Shown here piece after piece: positions 31,784 through 39,140 of a stretch of 56,646 nt of DNA. The position numbers were made by a program, and so were the translations under genes. Location of the stretch: the IMG/VR virus record IMGVR_UViG_3300035092_000017, positions 1 to 56,646 of that record. One strand, given 5' to 3'. The notes below the pieces were generated by a model. It worked only from the letters and a program-made list of their open reading frames with translations. It had not been told where the DNA came from and ran no database searches. The DNA is from a virus. How positions within the stretch are numbered: position 1 is the stretch's first letter; every line of letters starts with the position of its first letter.

Positions 31784-32173
31784 TCAGACGCAGATTTTTG
31801 GTGGGGTCGGAATTTCGCCCTGCTTTGGTCGCCAAAGATGCAGCACACATTCGTGGACGTTCACGTAATCTTTTTTGGCGGGATGCAATTGCATCACAAC
31901 TTCGTCGTCATCCCAAAACAGTTCCTTGATGAAACACATTTCCTCCCACTTCGGGATGCGGCGGCGTTTGAACACCGGATCATAAGCGTGAACCGAGACA
32001 TGCTCCCATTCACCGGCTTGGTCTGGACTATCCAGTAATCCATCAGTGGCTATGATGTTGAGTAGCGTGCCGTTGTGTTTAATTTGGAATGCGCCATACG
32101 TTGCTCCATCAGGAGATATGTACGGCGGTTGATGCCCACGAAATTTATCGAGATGGTGCCAGTCTTTTTTCAT
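31784..32173 (-). CDS. DUF7694-like phage protein
   Basis: Encodes 129 aa. The block RRRIPKWEEMCFIKELFWDD, then VMQLHPAKKDYVNVHECVLH ending LWRPKQGEIPTPP matches a family seen in many phages (DUF7694 in my recollection). Function unknown. It is monocistronic or co-transcribed with the two small genes upstream. Confidence 0.75.
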   Translation of the reverse strand: MKKDWHHLDKFRGHQPPYISPDGATYGAFQIKHNGTLLNIIATDGLLDSPDQAGEWEHVSVHAYDPVFKRRRIPKWEEMCFIKELFWDDDEVVMQLHPAKKDYVNVHECVLHLWRPKQGEIPTPPKICV

Positions 32174-32206
32174 ACCCCCGCCGTCAAGGATTTTGTTGGA
32201 GAAGAT

Positions 32207-32410
32207 TCAAAACAACTCCTTTTGTTTCTCGATCTTGGGTTCAGTGATTCCGTTATATTCCCGCACCCAGGCGTCGGCTTCGGCCTCCGCGATTTTTAAG
32301 GCGCTGTCGGTGATCGGGCCAGCGCCACAGAGGATTGAAATTCGTTCCTGAATTCTATGCTCTCGTTCCGCGAACTGCTGGGAGAGGGTTAGGCGGGGAT
32401 TAGTTAGCAT
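32207..32410 (-). CDS. unknown 67-aa protein
   Basis: Start at ATG 32410 (MLTNPRLTLSQQFAEREHRI), overlapping the upstream gene by 11 bp. Helical and acidic, with LKIAEAEADAWVREYNGITE. Function unknown. Confidence 0.6.
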   Translation of the reverse strand: MLTNPRLTLSQQFAEREHRIQERISILCGAGPITDSALKIAEAEADAWVREYNGITEPKIEKQKELF

Positions 32411-32558
32411 AAGCTGTTTCGCGATTCGCCCGCTGGCGGATCTTTTGGTAACGGCGCATTGCTTCCCTGCATTCCTTGCACCGGCAACCTTGGGTGTATT
32501 TGCTGTACGTGCCATGGAGCACCATCTTGCGACCGCACGTCGGGCATTTCGTCTTCAC
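32400..32558 (-). CDS. small zinc protein, 52 aa, GTG start
   Basis: Reads KTKCPTCGRKMVLHGTYSKY then TQGCRCKECREAMRRYQKIR. The HGT-x-S-x-Y-x-x-GCRC-x-x-C pattern is a common phage micro-protein with a zinc site formed by the Cys pairs. GTG at 32558 is the only start consistent with the opposite gene at 32587. Confidence 0.72.
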   Translation of the reverse strand: MKTKCPTCGRKMVLHGTYSKYTQGCRCKECREAMRRYQKIRQRANRETAYAN

Positions 32559-32586
32559 GGCGAGAGTAAATCAGAACAAGCAAGCG

Positions 32587-33021
32587 ATGGCAATAACTTT
32601 TTATAAAAAAAGAATGTTGACAACCTATGGGATTAGTTCACAATCGCGGCAGATGAGATTCAGTCAGGCTGATTTAGATGCTTACATGGCTCGCAGGCGA
32701 GTCTCGAATCCAAACGCGCTAGTAGCCGACCCAACGCCCGCAGGTCAGGAATGGAAGCTACAAGAACAGATCCGAGAAGAATGCGGACGGCGAGGGTGGG
32801 TGGTCTTGACCGGCTCGATGGCCAATCGCACAAGTCGTACGTTAGGCGAGCCGGATTTTGTGATTGCGGCTGACCGGGGCAGGACATTTTTTATTGAGGC
32901 GAAAACCAAAGTCGGCAAGCTGTCACTGGAACAGCAGGCGATGTTCGCTCATCTGACGAAATTGGGCCATATCCCGGCAGTCGTTCGTTCGCTGGATGAA
33001 TTCCTGAAAGTGATCACATGA
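32587..33021 (+). CDS. VRR-NUC domain nuclease
   Basis: The C-terminal half has LTGSMANRTSRTLGEPDFVI then FFIEAKTKVGKLSLEQQAMF, the PD-(D/E)XK VRR-NUC core (E/D in GEPDF, E-x-K in IEAK), a DNA-repair and junction-processing nuclease family. Start uncertain: ATG 32587 (144 aa) or ATG 32653 (122 aa), which follows a candidate promoter TTGACA (32617-32622), 16-bp spacer, CACAAT (32639-32644). Probable role in Holliday-junction or DNA-end processing. Confidence 0.8.
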   Translation: MAITFYKKRMLTTYGISSQSRQMRFSQADLDAYMARRRVSNPNALVADPTPAGQEWKLQEQIREECGRRGWVVLTGSMANRTSRTLGEPDFVIAADRGRTFFIEAKTKVGKLSLEQQAMFAHLTKLGHIPAVVRSLDEFLKVIT

Positions 33022-33191
33022 CCCACCTGCAATTTTTCATCTGCCTGAATATGATTGGCGTTCCGATAATGACTTTTTTGATTGCAGGAGATGAGCCGGA
33101 TACTGCTGAGGCTATTGGCATGATAGTGCTCTTGTCGGTATTTGTGAACATTATCGCATTTGGTATTCGACTGGCCATCATCTGGGGATAA
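33018..33191 (+). CDS. two-segment membrane protein, 57 aa (first of a tandem pair)
   Basis: Reads MTHLQFFICLNMIGVPIMTF, a first membrane segment, then an acidic turn (AGDEPDTAE), then a second membrane segment around residues 35-57 (MIVLLSVFVNIIAF), ending GIRLAIIWG. The start overlaps the previous stop. Its neighbour 33194-33373 is a paralogue. Two-pass small proteins in tandem are typical of holin/antiholin pairs or superinfection-exclusion proteins. Confidence 0.65.
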   Translation: MTHLQFFICLNMIGVPIMTFLIAGDEPDTAEAIGMIVLLSVFVNIIAFGIRLAIIWG

Positions 33192-33193
33192 AC

Positions 33194-33373
33194 ATGAGTC
33201 ACTTGCAATTTTTAATCTCAACAAACATGATCGTGGTGCCAATTCTGGTTTTATCCGAGACGATGACTCTGGGAGATGAACTATGGCGCAAGGTTTGGGA
33301 TGCCATCGTTTTATTTTTAGTAGTCAACTTCATCGCCTTTGGCATTCGCTTGGCGGTGATCTGGAGCAGATAA
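33194..33373 (+). CDS. two-segment membrane protein, 59 aa (second of a tandem pair)
   Basis: Paralogue of the preceding gene: MSHLQF, NMIVVPILVL and NFIAFGIRLAVIWSR line up with MTHLQF, NMIGVPIMTF and NIIAFGIRLAIIWG. The turn differs (ETMTLGDELWRKVWD). Two proteins of one origin and slightly different charge are what a holin/antiholin pair looks like; no proof here. Confidence 0.65.
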   Translation: MSHLQFLISTNMIVVPILVLSETMTLGDELWRKVWDAIVLFLVVNFIAFGIRLAVIWSR

Positions 33374-33374
33374 C

Positions 33375-33866
33375 TTGAAGATTGAATTCACAGCCTCAGT
33401 GGACGAACTTGAGCGAATGGCAAAGAAAAATCTTTCCGGCTGGATATGCAAGCTGTTAGGATGCGGTGAAACGAAAAAACGGATGGTTCGTTTCGGCTGG
33501 GCCGTCGAACCGCCAAAACTGAAAGGTAAAATACGTATGCCCCTAGAGTTGACCGTGACAAATGAAGAACAGGTAAAGGTTCATCTGGCTCCTGTGACTG
33601 CTGCTGGTAAGCCCACCAAGCTTGATGGCAAACCGGCTTGGACGGTGGTCTCCGGGCCGGCCAAGGTGGTTCCTGCCGATGATGGTTTGTCCGCGGATTT
33701 GGTCAGCGATGACACTGACCTGAGCGACACAACCTTCATGGTGGATGCTGATGCCGACCTCGGCAGCGGAGTTGAGGATATTCAGGATACTATCCTCCTG
33801 CATGTCAGCCATGCAAACGCTAAGAATCTCGGATTGAGCGCCGACGCCCCGGTGTTGAAGCCGTAA
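33375..33866 (+). CDS. 163-aa protein, Ig-like C-terminal domain; internal start possible
   Basis: TTG at 33375 follows the previous stop. Residues 1-54 are basic (LSGWICKLLGCGETKKRMVR). From MPLELTVTNEEQVKVHLAPV (ATG 33537, preceded by AAAGG) the protein is a beta sandwich with GKPTKLDGKPAWTVVSGP and LVSDDTDLSDTTFMVDADAD, an Ig-like pattern found in phage decoration proteins. The second part may be translated separately. Either a fused gene or two nested products. Confidence 0.6.
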   Translation: MKIEFTASVDELERMAKKNLSGWICKLLGCGETKKRMVRFGWAVEPPKLKGKIRMPLELTVTNEEQVKVHLAPVTAAGKPTKLDGKPAWTVVSGPAKVVPADDGLSADLVSDDTDLSDTTFMVDADADLGSGVEDIQDTILLHVSHANAKNLGLSADAPVLKP

Positions 33867-33885
33867 CACTGTTAGGCCACCGTCG

Positions 33886-33939
33886 CGCCTGGAAGTCTGT
33901 GGCGGGTTCTTTGTCTCTCTCGCATAATACGAGCAGGCG
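33886..33939 (+). promoter_or_regulatory. hairpin-rich spacer upstream of the 34063 gene
   Basis: CGCCTG (33886-33891) pairs with CAGGCG (33934-33939), with an inner CTCG/CGAG hairpin (loop CATAATA). No gene is seen between 33867 and 34062. May be a leader of the 34063 gene or a weak terminator. Confidence 0.35.
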
Positions 33940-34062
33940 GGCGCACGTGGAAACGAATGATGTGCGTTCGCCTTTTAGAATTTTCCTCCGTGGTGTGGTA
34001 GTGAACCGACTGTTGCAACGATCATGCTTCAAGCCATGATAAATGAACGGAGGATTTACTTT

Positions 34063-34188
34063 ATGAAAATGACGAGCGAAGCACGTTATCTACTTCGATT
34101 GGCCATCAAAGTGTTTAAACGCAGAGGCGATAAATCTGCCTTGATTGCAGCTAGAAAAACACTGGACTCTAGGCGGCAGGCTGCATGA
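34063..34188 (+). CDS. 41-aa basic peptide
   Basis: GGAGGA lies 8 nt before ATG 34063. Reads MKMTSEARYLLRLAIKVFKR and ends in a Lys/Arg-rich helix. It converges with the leftward lysis block and overlaps its last gene by 20 bp. Function unknown. Confidence 0.55.
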   Translation: MKMTSEARYLLRLAIKVFKRRGDKSALIAARKTLDSRRQAA

Positions 34189-34339
34189 TCTGGTCGTAGG
34201 TCTTCACCTTCTCGAAGATCGCTTTCCAGTCATCGAGTGAATGTTCCTTCTTGGAAAATAGTGTGGCAATATCAAGGGCGATTGCTGGCCCGTAGCGTAG
34301 TAGTGTTTGGGCGATGATTAGTCCAAGTTCAGGAGTCAT
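34169..34339 (-). CDS. 56-aa protein, last of the leftward capsid/lysis operon
   Basis: ATG 34339 shares a base with the previous stop (TAATG). Product: MTPELGLIIAQTLLRYGPAI, then LDIATLFSKKEHSLDDWKAI, then FEKVKTYDQIMQP, helical. A short hydrophobic N-terminus and coupling to the lipoprotein gene suggest it belongs to the lysis or surface set. Function unknown. Confidence 0.6.
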   Translation of the reverse strand: MTPELGLIIAQTLLRYGPAIALDIATLFSKKEHSLDDWKAIFEKVKTYDQIMQPAA

Positions 34340-34710
34340 TACTTACCTTTCAGTTTCAGCAGACGATCCGGGGGCAGGAATTGTTCGATCAACGAAATCA
34401 CATCAGCCGATGCCGCGCTCACCGCTGCCACCGCTTTATAAAGATCGTTGGTGTTCGTGTTCGACTTGAATGATTCGATGGCGCTGCGTTCCACTTGGAC
34501 CGCGCCGTAATACTTGTTGTAGATCGCGCGCACCTGGTCTTGTTTATTCGAGGCGATTAGGCCCACCGAACAGGCATCCCGATAAGCATTCATGGCGCTG
34601 GCCACCGTGACCACGACAACTCCGGTTGATTTGTAAGCTACGTCTTCCGCGCTTTTGCAGCCGATGAATAGGCTGGCCAGCAGGACTGTTAGGATGATGC
34701 TCTTTTTCAT
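34339..34710 (-). CDS. lipoprotein, 123 aa
   Basis: Start at ATG 34710 (MKKSIILTVLLASLFIGCKS); the lipobox is FIGC with Cys18. After cleavage it has a helical body (VTVASAMNAYRDACSVGLIA, YGAVQVERSAIESFKSN) and an Arg/Lys-rich C-terminus. An outer-membrane lipoprotein at the end of a lysis-like cassette could be an o-spanin, but it is longer than most and no partner is obvious. Superinfection exclusion is an alternative. Confidence 0.62.
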   Translation of the reverse strand: MKKSIILTVLLASLFIGCKSAEDVAYKSTGVVVVTVASAMNAYRDACSVGLIASNKQDQVRAIYNKYYGAVQVERSAIESFKSNTNTNDLYKAVAAVSAASADVISLIEQFLPPDRLLKLKGK

Positions 34711-35594
34711 AATTGTTTGACTCGATAATACCGCCTTTGCTTTGGTAAGTCGTAAACTGTCACCGTTCCACCCGTGCCAGGGGTTGGCGGTCCCGGCAAC
34801 CAAGTCGTGGCAAAATCATCGCTGGCTTCGCATTCGTAGGTCGCGCCCAACTGCGTCTGGAAATACACCGCGACAGCCGGCGTGCAGTAGACATTCAGTG
34901 TTCCACTGTGGGCATTGCTATCAATGTTGATGACGATGTTGGTGACGGGAAAGGTTGGCTGTAAAAGGTTTGTGTCCCATCCCATCAGGTTCGTCATGTA
35001 GAGGGCTAGTCGTGGACCTTGCACCAGCACTTTCGGTATGGGCATCGCTGCTGACTTGGATTTGAGCAGCAATGGTGCTGGCATTGGCGGATACACGATG
35101 GGGGATCTACGAGAGACACGGCCTACGCCTCCATCGACGCTTTTAGATGTGTCATTAGTATGATGAACCAAATTAGTCCACGTTTGCAGTGACATTCGGG
35201 TGTGGAATCCATCCTTAAATTGCCAAACCACATCAACGACATTTTGCGTGGCTGACATTGCGACGACGGCCAAATGAGTGTTCACGAATTGCTGCGTTCC
35301 GCTACCACACTTGGCCATTACTTGCCCGAATGTTCCGAAATTAGTTTCGGTGGTTCCGTCCGTGTGAATGCACGTGTACCACCTTGGTTTCTCGACAGGG
35401 ATTGGTTCACTCTGAACCACTGTCATTGTGGTGACTGTAACCGTACCATCTCGATTCGTCGTGGTGGTCTGCGCTGGCACCATCTTCATAATCCAGCGAT
35501 GACCTTCGGGTGGTGGGCCAGGGAAGGGCGGTGGCACCAATGGCTGACCCCACAACCGCAAGGAGATCATCGCAAACAGTAGAGCAGTCCTCAT
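34707..35594 (-). CDS. secreted protein with signal peptide, 295 aa
   Basis: Start at ATG 35594 (MRTALLFAMISLRLWGQPLV), a signal peptide followed by a Pro-rich stretch (PPPFPGPPPEGHR). The rest is beta-rich, with a Thr-rich strand (TVTVTTMTVVQSEPIPVEKP) and a C-terminal end DLPKQRRYYRVKQL. ATGA-coupled to the lipoprotein gene. Probably periplasmic or exported; function unknown. Confidence 0.62.
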   Translation of the reverse strand: MRTALLFAMISLRLWGQPLVPPPFPGPPPEGHRWIMKMVPAQTTTTNRDGTVTVTTMTVVQSEPIPVEKPRWYTCIHTDGTTETNFGTFGQVMAKCGSGTQQFVNTHLAVVAMSATQNVVDVVWQFKDGFHTRMSLQTWTNLVHHTNDTSKSVDGGVGRVSRRSPIVYPPMPAPLLLKSKSAAMPIPKVLVQGPRLALYMTNLMGWDTNLLQPTFPVTNIVINIDSNAHSGTLNVYCTPAVAVYFQTQLGATYECEASDDFATTWLPGPPTPGTGGTVTVYDLPKQRRYYRVKQL

Positions 35595-35599
35595 ATTAT

Positions 35600-35827
35600 C
35601 TAAATCGCGCCAAGCCTTGGCCTGTCGTGGTCTGAATCCGCCAAACAGGACGGTTTCAGGTTGGCATGGGCCTGACGCGAAAGCCTTTGATCGATCCATC
35701 GTTCGTAAGCTTGGGCATCGTTGAATGGGTAAAAATCGTCCGCTTCCACCATGATCCCGCCATCGCAAAACACAGAGAATATCCGTACCCCGGCTGCTTT
35801 CATCTTCTCCAGATCAATCGTGATCAT
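35600..35827 (-). CDS. unknown 75-aa protein
   Basis: Start at ATG 35827 (MITIDLEKMKAAGVRIFSVF). Has CDGGIMVEADDFYPFNDAQA and a C-terminal end that is Pro/Asp-rich. Alpha/beta globular. Sits between the holin-like genes and the secreted protein. Function unknown. Confidence 0.6.
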   Translation of the reverse strand: MITIDLEKMKAAGVRIFSVFCDGGIMVEADDFYPFNDAQAYERWIDQRLSRQAHANLKPSCLADSDHDRPRLGAI

Positions 35828-35948
35828 GTTCTTTCGGTCGGAGAATGCCCTTGTCAATCATATCCTGCAAGAAGGAAGTGGTGAGTCCTGTCAACTCGTC
35901 ACCAACCTCCCAAATTCGCTTCCCGACAAACACCCGTTTGCAAACCAC
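35814..35948 (-). CDS. small protein (about 44 aa), non-ATG start
   Basis: The frame VVCKRVFVGKRIWEVGDELT continues a beta-rich fold and overlaps the gene upstream only if it starts within 35948-35954 (GTG, or ATT two codons before). No ATG is available. A homologue with 'IYVVCKRVFVGKR' is plausible. Function unknown. Confidence 0.5.
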   Translation of the reverse strand: MVCKRVFVGKRIWEVGDELTGLTTSFLQDMIDKGILRPKEHDHD

Positions 35949-35955
35949 GTAAATG

Positions 35956-36255
35956 TTATCCGGTTTTGTCGTGGACTTCTTTGCTGAGTTGGGTGGTATC
36001 TCCTTTAATTTGGGCAATGGCGTCCGTGTGCTCATTAAGAGCTTTTTGCACCGAAGCATTGTCTGCGGCAAACAAATTCGAGAAGAACTTGCCTAACATG
36101 TTAATGAGCGTGCCAGCAATGGCCAGCCAGAGATTGATTTGATGCAGTTCATCTCCTGTGCCGACTTGGGCAAGAGATGTTAGCAATGTCGCATCGCGTA
36201 ACCCTGATCCAAGCGTTTCAAGCGAACCGCCCAATGTAGTTCTCCATGATTTCAC
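35956..36255 (-). CDS. holin-like protein, 99 aa
   Basis: Begins MKSWRTTLGGSLETLGSGLR, the SW+TTLGG opening common in small phage holins, then an internal hydrophobic segment (QINLWLAIAGTLINMLGKFF) and a coiled-coil tail (VQKALNEHTDAIAQIKGDTT). The opening motif is repeated in the neighbouring receiver-domain protein. Likely inner-membrane pore or regulator of lysis timing. Confidence 0.7.
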   Translation of the reverse strand: MKSWRTTLGGSLETLGSGLRDATLLTSLAQVGTGDELHQINLWLAIAGTLINMLGKFFSNLFAADNASVQKALNEHTDAIAQIKGDTTQLSKEVHDKTG

Positions 36256-36818
36256 GATTTCTTTTTCAGCAGTGCTTTCATCGCCCGTTCATCCATGCAA
36301 AACGCCAAACTAACCCCAGCCGCGACCACCGCAATGCTGGTGCTGTCCACGTGCTTAGTGCAAGACCAGACGCCCAAGGCAGACACGATCATGCCGCCAA
36401 GTGTGGTTCTCCATGACGGTCTTAGGTTGGCTCCCTTCTTAAAAATGGCTTCAGTGACATCCATAAAATTGAGCATGTAGCGCATGTCGTTGGACGTGAA
36501 CGGTTTGGGAAAAAGAAATACCGCTCCGCAATCCATTACTTGAGCTTTCTTCCGCTCGTCGGAATAGCCGGAGATTATGGCTACCGGAATGTGGGTGTAG
36601 TTGTCCTTGAGCCAGCGCACTAACTCGACTCCATCCATGTCGGGAACCTTCAGGTCCACGCAGGCGAAACGAAAATGGCTGGAATGGCGCAAGATTCTTT
36701 GGGCATCGGAGGCGCTTTTGGCGTGCTCCACATGATAGCCTTGTTCCTCGACCACTCGTCGCAGTAACTCGGCATCGTGTAGATTGTCTTCGATGATAAG
36801 TATATTTTTCCCGTTCAT
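36252..36818 (-). CDS. CheY-like receiver domain fused to a holin-like membrane domain
   Basis: Encodes 188 aa from ATG 36818; an ATG at 36848 would add 10 residues. Residues 5-120 are a full response-regulator receiver: acidic pair E10/D11 (ILIIEDN), phospho-acceptor D55 (FACVDLKVPDMDGVELV), S83 in VAIISGYS and K105 in FLFPKPF, i.e. every catalytic residue of CheY. From residue 134 it carries PSWRTTLGGMIVSALGVW, the same motif as the adjacent holin-like gene, then a second hydrophobic segment (SIAVVAAGVSLAF) and a basic tail. I know of no described holin with a receiver domain. It suggests lysis gated by phosphorylation from a host kinase, or conversely a phage decoy of host signalling. Confidence 0.85.
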   Translation of the reverse strand: MNGKNILIIEDNLHDAELLRRVVEEQGYHVEHAKSASDAQRILRHSSHFRFACVDLKVPDMDGVELVRWLKDNYTHIPVAIISGYSDERKKAQVMDCGAVFLFPKPFTSNDMRYMLNFMDVTEAIFKKGANLRPSWRTTLGGMIVSALGVWSCTKHVDSTSIAVVAAGVSLAFCMDERAMKALLKKKS

Positions 36819-36855
36819 CGAATCGTACCCCCATGTTTTCGGTCCCATTCATTTA

Positions 36856-37194
36856 TCACGCATTATCTGGTTTCTGACCCTCCGGGGCAGTCAACTGAGG
36901 TTTATTACTACTATCGACAGTGGCCTGGTTCTCCTGGTGTTCAATCCAAATACGGTGCGCTTCCTCAGCCACTTTTTGGTCTTGTGGATCTTTTGTGAGG
37001 CTCGCAATGCGGTCGGCCTGCAATGATGTAATCCGAAGTTGAGCACCGAAATTTGAATTTACCAGCGTATGCACGTCCTTAATAGTATTCGCTGTTGCGT
37101 GCTGCTTGCGATTATTCCACACCTGAAGAAACGCAATCACCACCAGCGCAATTGCTGTCCCGATTTGTCCGTAGTCAGTGGTGGCGAGCATCAT
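36856..37194 (-). CDS. membrane-anchored coiled-coil protein, 112 aa
   Basis: N-terminal membrane segment (TDYGQIGTAIALVVIAFLQV), then a short basic stretch (WNNRKQHATANTIKDVHTLV) and a long helical tail. A two-part layout with a TM helix and coiled coil is common in holin-neighbour and spanin-like phage proteins. It directly precedes the receiver-holin fusion. Function inferred from context. Confidence 0.6.
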   Translation of the reverse strand: MMLATTDYGQIGTAIALVVIAFLQVWNNRKQHATANTIKDVHTLVNSNFGAQLRITSLQADRIASLTKDPQDQKVAEEAHRIWIEHQENQATVDSSNKPQLTAPEGQKPDNA

Positions 37195-37228
37195 AGCGAC
37201 CGTGAAAGGCGCAGAGCTTCATTCATGG

Positions 37229-37975
37229 CTATTGATAGAGTGGCACGCGGTAAATGGTGCCATCGGCGGTAACTGTTACCCATCGGACAGGAGCTACTGC
37301 GCTTACTGGTGGTGTGTTGGTAACTGGGAAATTAATGTAGTTGGTTCCTTTATACAAACCAAGTTGTCCAGCTATGTCGAGAGTTGATGAGTTGGTTTGA
37401 GGCATCCCGACCTGCAAATTAGTACCAGTAAGCAAGAAAACAACCGCGTCGTGGTGAACGAACTGAAACTGCGATTGTACGAAGGAACCTGATGGATCTA
37501 CACTGAACGAAATCTTATCCTCAACGCCATTGGTGCCAAAGGCTCGAAGATTTAAGAACGAGTATGGGTTGTCTTTATCCGTTTTCCCAAATGTGTGAAA
37601 GCTGGAGAGGTGGTCATAGTTCTCGTTGTTGTTCCCGGCAAGATAAAAATTGTAGTTGGGCGCGTCGTTACTGTCCGTCATGCCGACCCGGTAAATCCAG
37701 AAGGTGGTGGTATCCTCAATATTTACGTCCTGCGCTATGTTAGCGCCCCAAAAGATCGAGCCATCATTGGTGCGGATAAAGAACGGTGGTCCGGGATGTG
37801 AGGCATCGGCAATCGGCGTCGGTAAACGAGATTGCCAGATATACTCGTCGTTGTTCGTGAACACCAAATCCGAGAAGGTGGTGTACTTGGGTGGTGCCGC
37901 TGCGCCCAGCAGCCACAAAGCCGCCAGTGCCAGCACGAAACTAGACCCCATCCATTTGATGATTCGATTGTTCAT
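37229..37975 (-). CDS. secreted-type fibre-like protein, 248 aa
   Basis: Start at ATG 37975 (MNNRIIKWMGSSFVLALAAL), a signal peptide ending near residue 24 (LLGAAAPP). The body is beta-rich (TTTFWIYRVGMTDSNDAPNY, GLYKGTNYINFPVTNT) with a final VRWVTVTADGTIYRVPLYQ, a terminal element seen in intramolecular-chaperone-like or C-terminal fibre segments. Similar in style to the signal-peptide proteins of the adhesin block, though on the capsid operon. Confidence 0.6.
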   Translation of the reverse strand: MNNRIIKWMGSSFVLALAALWLLGAAAPPKYTTFSDLVFTNNDEYIWQSRLPTPIADASHPGPPFFIRTNDGSIFWGANIAQDVNIEDTTTFWIYRVGMTDSNDAPNYNFYLAGNNNENYDHLSSFHTFGKTDKDNPYSFLNLRAFGTNGVEDKISFSVDPSGSFVQSQFQFVHHDAVVFLLTGTNLQVGMPQTNSSTLDIAGQLGLYKGTNYINFPVTNTPPVSAVAPVRWVTVTADGTIYRVPLYQ

Positions 37976-37982
37976 AAATTGC

Positions 37983-38387
37983 CTATACGACCTGTGACCA
38001 TGCTGCCCCACCTGCTGGCCAAAGCCACATCGTGATTGCCGCCAGATTGACGATGTTGAAATACACGTTGTCCACAGCGGGATTAGTGGGTGCTGCCACG
38101 GGATCAACGACTCCACTGGAGATGGGACTGCCGCCGCCCCCGCCACCTCCGCCATTGGCTAACTGGCATACCAAATACGTTTCAATTGCATCCAGTGTGC
38201 CTGCTTCCTGATTGAGAAAACAGGGTATCAATTCCGCAAGGGCGTCAGGTGAGCAATCCATAGTGTCTCCATTTATTGCGCCGCAAAGCAGGACGATACG
38301 CATGGCCCGCAGGACCAAGGCATCGTAGCCTGAATTAAAACATTTCGCTGCTTCTGCCAAAGAAGCTACATCGCATTCAATGGCCAT
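37983..38387 (-). CDS. Cys-helix repeat protein, 134 aa
   Basis: Two or more units of a helical repeat with conserved Cys: LAEAAKCFNSGYDALVLRAM and LAELIPCFLNQEAGTLDAIE ending YLVCQL. Then an eight-Gly stretch and a C-terminal strand pair (VYFNIVNLAAITMWLW). The repeats match those of the next gene upstream. Possibly a capsid-decorating or tail-assembly protein. Function unknown. Confidence 0.6.
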   Translation of the reverse strand: MAIECDVASLAEAAKCFNSGYDALVLRAMRIVLLCGAINGDTMDCSPDALAELIPCFLNQEAGTLDAIETYLVCQLANGGGGGGGGSPISSGVVDPVAAPTNPAVDNVYFNIVNLAAITMWLWPAGGAAWSQVV

Positions 38388-38391
38388 GATT

Positions 38392-38820
38392 TTAGCTTAT
38401 GCCCGAATTGATCTTGCACTGAAGCCACACCCGCAATGCCTTCAGCTTTTGCGGATCGACATTCTTCAGGCACGTAATCCCCGTGACCACTTCCGCCAAC
38501 GTAATATCCACACTCGCTCCGGCTGCATCGGCTTCCTCTGCCGCCACTAATACTTCGATGGCATTCAATTGATCCGGGGGAATGGCCGCGTAGCAAGCTG
38601 CCGACTGGAGCAACGTCGCAAAATCGCTGCTGACGCCTCCTGCCGCGATAGCTCCCTGCCACAGATACCAAACAATCGCCGCCAAACGATCCTCTGGGGC
38701 CAGTTCTCGGAAACATTTTGAGCCATTGACCAATTCATCTTCACTGCATGGATCGACGATCCAGAACAGGTTCAGCGGATTGATCCAACTCAGCCATTTG
38801 AGAAAAGTTTTCATGTTCAA
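38392..38820 (-). CDS. Cys-helix repeat protein, 142 aa
   Basis: Three units of the same motif as its neighbour: ELVNGSKCFRELAPEDRLAA, FATLLQSAACYAAIPPDQLN, and TLAEVVTGITCLKNVDPQKL ending WLQCKI. A hydrophobic start (FLKWLSWINPLNLFWIVDP) may be a membrane or hydrophobic-surface segment. Coupled to the acidic gene upstream (4 bp). Confidence 0.6.
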   Translation of the reverse strand: MNMKTFLKWLSWINPLNLFWIVDPCSEDELVNGSKCFRELAPEDRLAAIVWYLWQGAIAAGGVSSDFATLLQSAACYAAIPPDQLNAIEVLVAAEEADAAGASVDITLAEVVTGITCLKNVDPQKLKALRVWLQCKINSGIS

Positions 38821-39080
38821 TAATCCTTCACGTTTTTCTTAAGTTCATCACGCCAATTCATCCCGTCGCCTTCCCCATTTCCATGCAGGCATTTGACCTC
38901 CACTTCCCCATCGTCACTGACGTTTTCCACCTGGAACTTGATGGTGTCACCGACCTTCACCCCTTCAGGCACCGCTCCCGCTGGCAGGTAATAGGTGTCA
39001 TCGGATTGATTGCCAGTTTCGGATTCGTCTTTCTGGGCATTCTCATTATCGGGCGTCTCGCCCATTTCGGGATCATTCAT
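38817..39080 (-). CDS. acidic protein, 87 aa (capsid-associated?)
   Basis: Acidic, Glu/Asp-rich N-terminal third (MNDPEMGETPDNENAQKDES), then a compact beta domain (VPEGVKVGDTIKFQVENVSD). Directly downstream of the capsid gene, where phages often keep a decoration or stabilising protein. Function inferred from position. Confidence 0.6.
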   Translation of the reverse strand: MNDPEMGETPDNENAQKDESETGNQSDDTYYLPAGAVPEGVKVGDTIKFQVENVSDDGEVEVKCLHGNGEGDGMNWRDELKKNVKDY

Positions 39081-39140
39081 AAAGTTTTAAGAAAGTCGGT
39101 GCGTTGGATTAGATCAACGCACCGGCTAGTGATGAACGGA

